A stretch of 5,141 bases of DNA from Betaproteobacteria bacterium. Its GTDB lineage: Bacteria > Pseudomonadota > Gammaproteobacteria > Burkholderiales > Burkholderiaceae_C. The DNA is taken from contig VBDL01000031.1 in assembly GCA_005884255.1 (NCBI GenBank), positions 1 through 5,141 of the forward strand, given 5' to 3'. Every line of letters begins with the position of its first letter. Position 1 is the stretch's first letter. Positions 1-5,141 of this stretch are shown piece after piece. The notes under the pieces are model-generated. The model did no database searches. It saw only the letters and a program-made list of their open reading frames with translations, and was not told where the DNA came from. Made by a program: the position numbers and the translations under genes.

Positions 1-668
1 GCTTCCTTCTCTTCGGCGGTCTCGTAGGGCACGTCGATGAATTTCGCGCCCAGCGACTCGACCTGCTCCTTCACGCTCGGGCGCACGTCGGACGCTTCGA
101 TCACCGCGCCCAGGCGCTTCGCCGTGGCGATGGCCTGCAGGCCGGCCACGCCCACGCCGAGGATCACGATGCGCGCGGCCTTCACGGTGCCGGCCGCGGT
201 CATCAGCATCGGGAAGAAGCGCTGGTACTTGTCGGCCGCGATCATCACCGCCTTGTAGCCGGCGATGTTGGCCTGGCTCGACAGCACGTCCATGCTCTGC
301 GCGCGCGTCGTGCGCGGCGCGGCCTCGAGCGCGAAACTCGTGAGGCCGGCGGCGGCGAGCAGCTGCAGGCCATCCTTGTCGAAGGGGTTGAGCATGCCCA
401 CCAGCGCGGCGCCGCGCTTCATCAGCGGCAGCTCGTCGCGCGACGGCGAGCGCACCTTGAGCACCAGGTCGGCGCTCAAGGCGCCGGCGGCATCGGTGAT
501 CTCGGCGCCCACGGCGGCATAGGCCTCGTCGGTGGCGGCGGCCTTGAGGCCGGCGCCGGACTGCACGCGCAGCGTGTGGCCCTGGGCCTTGAGCTTTTTG
601 GCGGTCTCCGGCGTGACGGCGACACGGGTTTCCCCCGCCGCCGTCTCGAGCGGCACTCCGATCAACAT
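1..668 (-). CDS. pntA: NAD(P) transhydrogenase alpha subunit, N-terminal part (PntA/PntAA), truncated by window edge
   Basis: This encodes the NAD(H)-binding domain I of the proton-translocating nicotinamide nucleotide transhydrogenase. The enzyme sits at the inner membrane and couples proton flux to hydride transfer from NADH to NADP+. Only 222 full codons are present and the 3' end lies outside the window. The start MLIGVPLETAAGETRVAVTP is typical of the alanine dehydrogenase/PntA N-terminal domain. The RQD loop is visible as R119, Q124 and D127 within RTTRAQSMDVLSSQ. The dinucleotide fold follows as GVGVAGLQAIATAKRLGA at about residues 171-188, then SDVRP and KEQVESLGAKF. ATG at 668 is chosen because GAGGAG lies 7 bases upstream. 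From family knowledge, such proteins often come as a short alpha-1 subunit with a separate membrane alpha-2 and a beta subunit. Whether that split applies here cannot be seen. The gene is divergent from the Nudix gene. Identification is secure; the subunit architecture is inference. Confidence 0.94.
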   Translation of the reverse strand, partial: MLIGVPLETAAGETRVAVTPETAKKLKAQGHTLRVQSGAGLKAAATDEAYAAVGAEITDAAGALSADLVLKVRSPSRDELPLMKRGAALVGMLNPFDKDGLQLLAAAGLTSFALEAAPRTTRAQSMDVLSSQANIAGYKAVMIAADKYQRFFPMLMTAAGTVKAARIVILGVGVAGLQAIATAKRLGAVIEASDVRPSVKEQVESLGAKFIDVPYETAEEKE

Positions 669-675
669 GGGCTGG

Positions 676-681
676 CTCCTC
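676..681 (-). promoter_or_regulatory. Shine-Dalgarno of pntA
   Basis: GAGGAG on the minus strand, 7 bases before the ATG at 668 and preceded by further purines (AAGAGGAG). It fixes the pntA start. It overlaps a perfect 10-bp palindrome, TCTTCGAAGA (680-689). Confidence 0.85.
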
Positions 682-690
682 TTCGAAGAC

Positions 691-718
691 TATCTTGGCT
701 GGCGCGCAGCTTACACAA
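691..718 (-). promoter_or_regulatory. candidate pntA promoter
   Basis: On the minus strand, TTGTGT (718-713) could serve as a -35 element and AAGATA (696-691) as a -10, with a 16-base spacer. This would give a very short leader that still includes the Shine-Dalgarno. Both hexamers are imperfect matches to sigma-70 consensus, so this is a candidate only. Confidence 0.3.
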
Positions 719-815
719 GTCTTCAGCGCGATTGGCGATGAGCTTATGCCGGCGCGGACCTGCGCATGATGGCGGCAAGCAGGGATCGGGCCTGTCTCAG
801 CAGCGACAACGGCCT

Positions 816-834
816 TCGCAACGCTGCGTTGCGA
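816..834. repeat. perfect inverted repeat, 8-bp arms with 3-bp spacer, upstream of the Nudix gene
   Basis: TCGCAACG (816-823), CTG (824-826), CGTTGCGA (827-834). The arms are exact reverse complements. The dyad lies 27 bases before the Nudix ATG and its right arm overlaps the candidate -35 hexamer. It could be an operator for a dimeric regulator or a short RNA hairpin. There is no adjoining T-run on either strand, so an intrinsic terminator is unlikely. The sequence is certain; the function is inference. Confidence 0.6.
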
Positions 835-855
835 GAGCGTAGACGCCCCTAACAT
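829..855 (+). promoter_or_regulatory. candidate promoter for a leaderless Nudix transcript
   Basis: TTGCGA (829-834) and TAACAT (850-855) are each 4/6 matches to the sigma-70 hexamers, with a short 15-base spacer. The -10 ends 6 bases before the ATG at 862, so the expected transcription start falls on or next to the A of ATG. No purine-rich Shine-Dalgarno precedes this ATG. Both facts fit a leaderless mRNA, but neither proves it. Confidence 0.35.
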
Positions 856-861
856 CCGCTC

Positions 862-1362
862 ATGTCCACGCCCGCCCCCCGCTGGAAGCCCAGCGTCACC
901 GTCGCCGCCATCGTCGAGCACGCCGGCCGCTTCCTCATCGTCGAAGAGGAAACCAGCGAAGGCCTGCGCCTGAACAACCCGGCGGGCCACCTGGACCCCG
1001 GCGAATCGCTGCCCCAGGCGGTGGTGCGCGAGGTGCTGGAAGAGACCGCGCGGGCGTTCACGCCCGGCGGCCTGGTCGGCATCTATCTCACGCGCTTTCA
1101 CCGGCCGGCCACCGGCGACGACGTCACCTACCTGCGCGTCGCCTTCCGCGGCAGCGTCGGCGAGCCGCTGCCCGGCCGCACGCTGGACGACGGCATCGTG
1201 CGCACCTTGTGGCTCACGCCCGACGAGCTGCGCGCCAGCGCGGCGCGCCACCGCAGCCCGCTGGTGCTGCGCTGCATGGAAGACCACCTCGCCGGCCGCG
1301 CCTATCCGCTGGAGCTGCTGCAGGCCGACGCGTCGCTGCTGCAGCCGTGGACGCTGGGCTGA
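862..1362 (+). CDS. nudJ: Nudix hydrolase, NudJ-like (phosphatase of nucleoside/thiamine diphosphates)
   Basis: This encodes a 166-residue cytosolic Nudix-fold pyrophosphohydrolase. The Nudix box runs from G42: GHLDPGE (G42, E48), seven residues, then REVLEET (R56, E57, E60, E61), giving the metal-binding glutamates. The usual glycine after EET is alanine here (A63). Similarity extends beyond the box to E. coli NudJ: the start PSVTVAAIVEHAGRFLIVEE, NNPAGHL before the box, and a C-terminal HRSPLV (130-135) plus AGRAYPLELL (144-153) matching RSPLV and QRYPLEM of NudJ. E. coli NudJ hydrolyses HMP pyrophosphate, thiamine pyrophosphate and nucleoside di-/triphosphates; the same substrates are inferred here, not shown. 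ATG 862 is the only sensible start, as no downstream in-frame ATG or GTG precedes the conserved core. It lacks a Shine-Dalgarno. The gene converges directly on the aminopeptidase gene with no intergenic base. Confidence 0.9.
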   Translation: MSTPAPRWKPSVTVAAIVEHAGRFLIVEEETSEGLRLNNPAGHLDPGESLPQAVVREVLEETARAFTPGGLVGIYLTRFHRPATGDDVTYLRVAFRGSVGEPLPGRTLDDGIVRTLWLTPDELRASAARHRSPLVLRCMEDHLAGRAYPLELLQADASLLQPWTLG

Positions 1363-1365
1363 TCA
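1360..1365. other. abutting convergent stop codons in one TGATCA palindrome
   Basis: TGA at 1360-1362 ends the plus-strand Nudix gene. The reverse complement of TCA at 1363-1365 is the TGA of the minus-strand aminopeptidase. The six bases are a self-complementary TGATCA, so the two genes meet with neither gap nor overlap. There is no room for a terminator between them, and each transcript must read into the 3' end of the other gene. Confidence 0.95.
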
Positions 1366-3993
1366 GCGCAAAGCCACAGAACCGAGCGACCCCTGCTCGC
1401 GCGCCTTGACCGCAGCGCGCAGCTCGATGCGCGCTGCCACGGTGGCCGCAGCCGCCGCGCCGGCGTCGCCGGCGGTGCGCCGCTGATCCTCCAGCAATTG
1501 CGCCGCACGCGGCGCATCGCTGAAGCTCGCCGCTGCATTGGGCAGCAGCCACAGGTTGCCGCCGAAAGGCCCCGTGCCGGCCAGCCTGGACAGCGTGGCC
1601 CAGTGCTGCACGGTGAAGCGGTAGGCCAGCTCGCCGAACGGCGAGTGCTCGGCCACCAGGCCGGGCAGCGCGGCGGCGATATTCGGCGCCAGCGTGCCGT
1701 TCAACGCGGTGGCCAGCAGCGCCTCGGCTTGTGCACGATCGCGCCCCGCGGCGAGTGCCGACGCATAAAGCCAGCGGTCTTCCTCGCCGGCGGCATGGCG
1801 CAAGCCGGCATTCAGCCGTGCAAAGCGCGCGCGATCGGCGTGCATGCCCACGGCCATCAGCACGCCCTCACGGATCGACGCCGGCAGGCCGCCCCGATCG
1901 AAGCGCTCGCGCGCCTGGTGCACCACGGCCGCGTCATCGAAGCGCGCCAGCTGCTGGATCAGCGTACCGCGCAGCTTCAAGGTTTCGGCGTCGTCGTTCG
2001 CACGCGGCTGCCAGCCCAGGCGCGCCAACTCGGGCGCGAACAGCGCGCGCCCGCGCTCGCGCAGCCGCGCCTGCGCCGGCGTGCCGGCCAGCGTGTCGTC
2101 GAGGAAGTTGAGCCCCGCGCTGGCCACCGCGAACAGCGCGGCCCGGCCTTCGGCGGGCGCCTGTGGCAGCCGTGCGAGCAGATTGAGGTAGACCGACATC
2201 GGCAGCTGGCCGGCCTGCGCCAGCGCGAAGCTGTCGCTGAGCAACCCCACGCGGTCGGCCGCCGCGAGCTTGGCGAAGCCGGCGGCGAGGCGCTGCCACT
2301 GCGCCGCGTCGTAGTCGACGCGGTAGAAGCCGCGGCCACCAGCATTGGCCACCAACGGCTCGTCGCTGCAGCCGTCGAGCTCGAGTTGCGCGGTCTCGCC
2401 ATCGAGCAGCGCGGTCACGATCTGCGCGCCGCGCGCCAGCCGCACGAGGATCTTCCACTGCTGCGCCGGCAGCGCGCCGTGCAGCGCGAAGCGGCGTTGC
2501 GTCAGCGTGACCTGCGTGCGCCCGTCGCGGCAGCTCTCTCGCATCTGAACGAGCGGGAAGCCGGGCTGGTCGGTCCAGCTCGCCGCCACCGCGGCCACGT
2601 CCTTGCCCGAGGCCTGCGCCATGTGGTGCCACAGGTCGCCGGCGGTGGCGTTGGAGAACTGCCGCTCGCGCATGTAGGCGGCCAGCCCGCGCTGGAAGAC
2701 TTCCGCGCCCAGCCACTGCTCCAGCATGCTCAAGACCGCGCCACCCTTGGTGTAGGTGATGTCGTCGAACTGATCGGTGACCTTGGTCTCGTCGACCGGG
2801 CCGGAGCGGATCGCGCGCGTCGCCGCGGTGGCGTCGCGCAGCATCGCGCGGTCGATGTGGCGGCGCTCGTTCAGCGGCACCTGCCACGCCGGATTGAAGT
2901 GGTCGCTGGCCTTGTGCTCCATCCACGTGGCGAAGGCCTCGTTGAGCCAGATCTCGTCCCACGACGATGCGGTGACGAGGTTGCCGAACCACTGGTGCGC
3001 GATTTCGTGCGCCGCGGTGGCGAAGATGCCGCGCTGCGTATGCGGACTGCTGGTCTTCGCATCGAGCAACAGCGCCGCCTCGGTGTAGGAGATCAGGCCC
3101 CAGTCTTCCATCGCACCGTCGCGCACGCCGGGCACGGCGACCTGGTCGAGCTTCGGCAAGGCGTAGGGCACGCCGAAGTAGGCGTTGTAGTAGGGCAGGA
3201 CCTGGCGCGTGACCTCCAACGCGTAGCGCGCCTGCTCGCGCTTGCCCGGCGCGGTGAGGATGCGCAGCGGCACGCCGGCGGCTTCGCCGGCCAGCACATC
3301 GAAGCGGCCGACCGTCAGCGCGACCAGATAGCTCGGCATCGAGGGCGTCGGCGCGAAGCGGTGCAGCGTCGCGTTGCCGTCGGCACGCTGCTCCACCTGC
3401 GGCATGTTCGACGCCACTTCCAGCGCGCGCGGCGCGCGCACGCTGATCTCGAACACCGCGCGGAAGGCCGGCTCGTCGAAGGCGGGGAACAAGGTGCGGG
3501 CGTGGATCTCTTCCAGCTGCGTGGCCAGCATGCGCGCGGGCTGGCCGCCCGCCTGGTAGTCGACGCGGTACAGGCCCTCGCCGCTGGTGTGCACGACCCC
3601 GGCGTAGGCGATGCGCAGCGTGTAGTCGCCGGCCGCGATGGGCTGGCCATCGGCAGGCACGAGGCGCCACAGCGACGCGGCCTCGTCGCGCTCGATGCGC
3701 AGCGCGCGTGGGCCTTGCGCGCCGATGAGCGTCGCGCCATCGGCCTTCAGCTCGTGCGCATGCACGGCGAATGAGGCCACCGTCTTGCGCACGCGCAGGC
3801 TGATCGCCGCCTGGCCACTGAATCCGTCGCGCGCAGGGTCGAGGTCGAACGTGAGCGCATAGCGCGACGGCACGACGTCTTTCGTCAACCGGCCGGGCGC
3901 GGTGTCGAAGTCGAAGCGCGGCTGCGCGAGGGCAGCCGCAGGTAGCGTGAGCGCCGCTGCGAGAGCGAGCGCCGGCGCGAGTGCGCGCATCAT
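1363..3993 (-). CDS. exported M1-family zinc aminopeptidase with ERAP1-like C-terminal domain
   Basis: This encodes an 876-residue zinc metallo-aminopeptidase that removes N-terminal residues from peptides. A signal peptide (MMRALAPALALAAALTLPAA...) ends in ALA before Q24, suggesting Sec export to the periplasm or beyond. The N-terminal beta domain contains TQLEEIHARTLFPAFDEP (157-174), typical of M1. The exopeptidase motif is GAMED (293-297), where the family norm is GxMEN. HEIAH (329-333) and E352 in NEAF form the HExxH-x18-E zinc site. Y414 in ITYTKGG fits the transition-state tyrosine. From about residue 510 to the end it matches the ERAP1-like helical domain. C488 and C542 are the only cysteines and could form a disulfide. 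I chose the ATG at 3993: AGGGA lies 7 bases upstream, whereas the ATG at 3999 is too close to it and the ATG at 4041 adds 16 residues before the signal peptide. It lies 66 bases after ribB. It is not cytosolic PepN of E. coli, so no symbol is given. Confidence 0.94.
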   Translation of the reverse strand: MMRALAPALALAAALTLPAAALAQPRFDFDTAPGRLTKDVVPSRYALTFDLDPARDGFSGQAAISLRVRKTVASFAVHAHELKADGATLIGAQGPRALRIERDEAASLWRLVPADGQPIAAGDYTLRIAYAGVVHTSGEGLYRVDYQAGGQPARMLATQLEEIHARTLFPAFDEPAFRAVFEISVRAPRALEVASNMPQVEQRADGNATLHRFAPTPSMPSYLVALTVGRFDVLAGEAAGVPLRILTAPGKREQARYALEVTRQVLPYYNAYFGVPYALPKLDQVAVPGVRDGAMEDWGLISYTEAALLLDAKTSSPHTQRGIFATAAHEIAHQWFGNLVTASSWDEIWLNEAFATWMEHKASDHFNPAWQVPLNERRHIDRAMLRDATAATRAIRSGPVDETKVTDQFDDITYTKGGAVLSMLEQWLGAEVFQRGLAAYMRERQFSNATAGDLWHHMAQASGKDVAAVAASWTDQPGFPLVQMRESCRDGRTQVTLTQRRFALHGALPAQQWKILVRLARGAQIVTALLDGETAQLELDGCSDEPLVANAGGRGFYRVDYDAAQWQRLAAGFAKLAAADRVGLLSDSFALAQAGQLPMSVYLNLLARLPQAPAEGRAALFAVASAGLNFLDDTLAGTPAQARLRERGRALFAPELARLGWQPRANDDAETLKLRGTLIQQLARFDDAAVVHQARERFDRGGLPASIREGVLMAVGMHADRARFARLNAGLRHAAGEEDRWLYASALAAGRDRAQAEALLATALNGTLAPNIAAALPGLVAEHSPFGELAYRFTVQHWATLSRLAGTGPFGGNLWLLPNAAASFSDAPRAAQLLEDQRRTAGDAGAAAAATVAARIELRAAVKAREQGSLGSVALR

Positions 3994-4000
3994 GGCCATG

Positions 4001-4005
4001 TCCCT
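4001..4005 (-). promoter_or_regulatory. Shine-Dalgarno deciding the aminopeptidase start
   Basis: AGGGA on the minus strand lies 7 bases before the ATG at 3993 and 10 before the adjacent ATG at 3990. It is only 1 base before the ATG at 3999, which rules that start out. The 3990 start would remove just one methionine from the signal peptide. Confidence 0.6.
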
Positions 4006-4059
4006 GTTCGTTCGAAGGCGGCCACTGTAGCGCGCCTGCACGGCGGCGCTGCATCCCCC

Positions 4060-4737
4060 TCAGGCGGTCTCGGTTTCGAGCCGATGGCGGAAGCCCACCA
4101 GCTCGTCGATGGTCAACAGCGGAAAGCCATGTGTCTCGGCGAAGCGCTGCACCTGCTCGCCGCGCGCCATCGTGCCGTCGGCATTCATCAGCTCGCACAG
4201 CACCGCCGCGGGCTTCAGGCCCGCCAGCCGCATCAGATCCACGGCGCCCTCGGTGTGGCCGCGCCGCGCGAGCACGCCGCCGGGCGTGGCGCGCAGCGGG
4301 AACACGTGGCCGGGGCTGACCAGATCGTAGGGCACGGCGGCGTTGGCGATCGCGGTGCGGATCGTCGTCACGCGGTCGGCGGCGCTGACGCCGGTGCTCA
4401 CGCCGTCGCGCGCCTCGATCGACACCGTGAACGCGGTGCCGTAGCGGCTCTGGTTGTGCTCGACCATCGGCGCGAGTTGCAGGCGCTTGAGCGTCGGCTC
4501 GGGCAGGCACAGGCAGACGATGCCGCTGCACTCGCGGATCAGCAGCGCCATCGTCTCGACGCTCAGGCGCTCGGCGGCGACGATCAGGTCGGCCTCGTTC
4601 TCGCGATCGTCGTCGTCGAGCAAGAGGACGGCGCGGCCATCGCGCAACGCGGTGATCGCCTCGCGCAAACGCGGCGGCACCTCGGGATGCCCGACATCGA
4701 TGCGGGCGGCTTCGGGAAGGGAAGTCAGTTGAGACAT
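4060..4737 (-). CDS. ribB: 3,4-dihydroxy-2-butanone-4-phosphate synthase (RibB)
   Basis: This converts ribulose 5-phosphate to formate and 3,4-dihydroxy-2-butanone 4-phosphate, the four-carbon precursor that lumazine synthase uses in riboflavin synthesis. It is cytosolic and Mg-dependent. The 225-residue length is close to the 217 of stand-alone E. coli RibB, and the alignment is near-continuous. LLDDDDRENEAD (39-50) supplies D41, R45 and E46, equivalent to E. coli D33, R37 and E38. SGIVCLCLPE, YGTAFTVSIEA, GVSTGVSAADR and SPGHVFPLRA follow. RRGHTE gives H161 (E. coli H153), and CELMNADGTMAR gives E182 (E. coli E174). All catalytic positions I can place are intact. No C-terminal GTP cyclohydrolase II domain is present, unlike RibBA fusions. 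The start at 4737 is set by GAGGAG 7 bases upstream; an in-frame ATG at 4755 would put that site inside the gene. It is preceded by an FMN riboswitch, which should repress it when FMN is plentiful. Confidence 0.97.
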   Translation of the reverse strand: MSQLTSLPEAARIDVGHPEVPPRLREAITALRDGRAVLLLDDDDRENEADLIVAAERLSVETMALLIRECSGIVCLCLPEPTLKRLQLAPMVEHNQSRYGTAFTVSIEARDGVSTGVSAADRVTTIRTAIANAAVPYDLVSPGHVFPLRATPGGVLARRGHTEGAVDLMRLAGLKPAAVLCELMNADGTMARGEQVQRFAETHGFPLLTIDELVGFRHRLETETA

Positions 4738-4744
4738 TGAAACG

Positions 4745-4750
4745 CTCCTC
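4745..4750 (-). promoter_or_regulatory. Shine-Dalgarno of ribB
   Basis: GAGGAG on the minus strand, 7 bases before the ATG at 4737. It decides this start over the in-frame ATG at 4755. I found no convincing complementary CUCCUC-type segment just upstream in the leader, so direct masking of this site is not obvious. Confidence 0.85.
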
Positions 4751-4762
4751 GTCAAGTTGGCG

Positions 4763-4819
4763 AAAAACGTTCCAGGGCGCGCAGATGCAGCGGCCTGCGC
4801 GCGACCCAGGGCCGCGCGC
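4763..4819 (-). promoter_or_regulatory. putative riboswitch expression platform: two mutually exclusive hairpins and U-run
   Basis: In transcript order, hairpin A pairs 4819-4813 (GCGCGCG) with 4803-4797 (CGCGCGC), with a G-U and two G-C pairs inside and a 3-base loop. Hairpin B pairs 4802-4795 (GCGCGCAG) with 4784-4777 (CTGCGCGC), 8 perfect pairs around a 10-base loop. The two share bases 4797-4802, so only one can form. Hairpin B is followed by nine bases and then UUUUU (4767-4763). That spacing is longer than in a canonical intrinsic terminator, so it may be a weak or Rho-assisted attenuator. The pairings are seen in the sequence; the switching role is inference from the position between aptamer and ribB. 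Confidence 0.5.
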
Positions 4820-4832
4820 TGCCGCGCACCAG

Positions 4833-5003
4833 CACATCTTCTTTCATCCGGACTCTAGGGAAGCGCCGAAGCGCGTCCTCAACCGTCGGCCCTGGCATCG
4901 CACCAGATCTGCTGACCCTCGGCCGGGAGGCCGAGGCGCTCGCGGGCTCATTGCTTGCGCAACATACCGCCGGTGGGGAATTCCACCCCGCCCTGAAGAC
5001 GTG
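4833..5003 (-). ncRNA. FMN riboswitch (RFN element) in the ribB leader
   Basis: A complete flavin mononucleotide aptamer, read on the minus strand. The closing stem P1 pairs CACGTCTTC (5003-4995) with GAAGATGTG (4841-4833), nine pairs including one G-U. Conserved blocks follow in order: AGGGCGGGGTG, TTCCCCACCGGCGGT, GAGCCCGCGAGCGCC (4949-4935), GGTCAGCAGATC (4917-4906), the GGTGCGAT loop, GCCGACGGTT (4890-4881) and GTCCGGATGAAAGAAG (4853-4838). An 8-bp variable hairpin with a 4-base loop occupies 4936-4917. An optional stem with a UUCG-type tetraloop (4874-4863) lies between GCCGACGGTT and GTCCGG. In this family FMN binding lowers expression of the downstream riboflavin genes. Here the target is ribB and possibly the aminopeptidase after it. 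Confidence 0.97.
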
Positions 5004-5032
5004 TGCCTCCCCCTTGCGGGATCGGCGATGCG

Positions 5033-5038
5033 ATCTTA
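5033..5038 (-). promoter_or_regulatory. candidate -10 element for the ribB leader
   Basis: TAAGAT on the minus strand, 30 bases before the first base of riboswitch stem P1. It predicts a transcript start near 5026. No good -35 hexamer is found at 16-18 bases spacing. The TAA of this hexamer is also a possible stop codon of an upstream reading frame. Confidence 0.35.
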
Positions 5039-5141
5039 GGGCGGCTCGCTGCCGGCCGGCGTCGCCGAGACGACAAGCCCCTGCGCGGCGCAAGCCCAGG
5101 CCCGTCGGCGCCAGATGCCGTTCATCAGCGCGCCGCCGCAG
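5036..5141 (-). CDS. possible 3' end of an unidentified upstream gene
   Basis: A minus-strand frame is open from the window edge to a TAA at 5036-5038 and ends in LVVSATPAGSEPP. Of its 34 visible codons, 31 end in G or C, while first and second positions are less GC-rich. That is the codon bias expected of a real gene in this genome. I do not recognise the peptide. The plus-strand frame with the same third positions is also open from 5040 to the edge and contains an ATG at 5115 without a Shine-Dalgarno. A divergent gene beginning there is the alternative. The segment is too short to decide. Confidence 0.25.
   Translation of the reverse strand, partial: CGGALMNGIWRRRAWACAAQGLVVSATPAGSEPP

Noticed and set aside
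506..528. Possible unusual nucleotide-binding motif in PntA (GVGVAG rather than GAGVAG), located at codons for residues 171-176
   Set aside because: It satisfies GxGxxG, and Val at this place is also what I recall for Rhodospirillum rubrum transhydrogenase, so it is ordinary variation. The listed coordinates only approximate the nearby region; the motif codons are around 141-158.
1459..1473. GCCGGCG-T-CGCCGGC inverted repeat near the aminopeptidase 3' end, considered as a terminator
   Set aside because: It lies within an Ala-rich coding stretch, has a one-base spacer and no T-run on either strand. Alanine codons readily generate such repeats.
1498..3774. 758-codon plus-strand open frame antisense to the aminopeptidase
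   Set aside because: It mirrors the true gene in a high-GC genome where stops are rare. Its product is rich in Arg, His, Gln and Ala with no recognisable domain, while the minus strand encodes a fully conserved M1 enzyme.
3994..4041. Longer aminopeptidase start at 4041 (16 extra residues)
   Set aside because: It would put an Arg-rich stretch ahead of an otherwise well-formed signal peptide and has no Shine-Dalgarno of its own.
4738..4755. Longer RibB start at 4755 (six extra residues)
   Set aside because: It would place the GAGGAG ribosome binding site inside the gene. The start at 4737 has ideal 7-base spacing.
1934..4837. 967-codon minus-strand open frame spanning ribB and much of the aminopeptidase in another frame
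   Set aside because: It overlaps two well-identified genes and part of the riboswitch, and its translation is a low-complexity Arg/Ala-rich string. It is a composition artefact.
4752..5093. 113-codon minus-strand open frame covering the ribB leader
   Set aside because: It runs straight through the FMN riboswitch, whose conserved RNA blocks explain the sequence. No protein similarity is recognised.

Overview
This is a high-GC chromosomal window with no mobile elements, CRISPR arrays, tRNA or rRNA. Strong G/C preference at third codon positions, a betaproteobacterial-style FMN riboswitch ahead of a stand-alone ribB, a split-type transhydrogenase alpha subunit and a NudJ-like hydrolase together suggest a betaproteobacterium, probably Burkholderiales. 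That assignment is inference from gene content and composition, not from a database search.

Layout: positions 1-668 (minus) hold the N-terminal 222 codons of pntA, the NAD-binding subunit of the proton-pumping nicotinamide nucleotide transhydrogenase, cut by the window edge. A 193-bp divergent intergenic region (669-861) carries pntA's ribosome binding site and a candidate pntA promoter. It also holds an 8+3+8 inverted repeat and a possible leaderless promoter for the next gene. Positions 862-1362 (plus) encode a NudJ-like Nudix hydrolase. Its stop codon abuts the stop of the convergent gene in a single palindromic TGATCA. Positions 1363-3993 (minus) encode an exported M1-family zinc aminopeptidase with an ERAP1-like C-terminal domain. 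Positions 4060-4737 (minus) encode RibB, which makes 3,4-dihydroxy-2-butanone 4-phosphate for riboflavin synthesis.

Upstream of ribB, positions 4738-5003 form a long regulatory leader. It has a complete FMN riboswitch aptamer (4833-5003), then two mutually exclusive GC-rich hairpins and a U-run that look like an expression platform, then the ribB Shine-Dalgarno. A candidate -10 element lies just upstream. The last ~100 bases show codon-like composition and may be the edge of another gene.

How the genes relate: ribB and the aminopeptidase are co-directional, 66 bases apart, with no terminator seen between them, so the peptidase may be partly under FMN control. The pntA and Nudix genes are divergent housekeeping neighbours with no evident functional link to the riboflavin locus. 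I do not see an unknown multi-gene system here. The most informative signals are regulatory: the riboswitch platform, the leaderless-looking Nudix start beside a dyad, and the shared stop palindrome.
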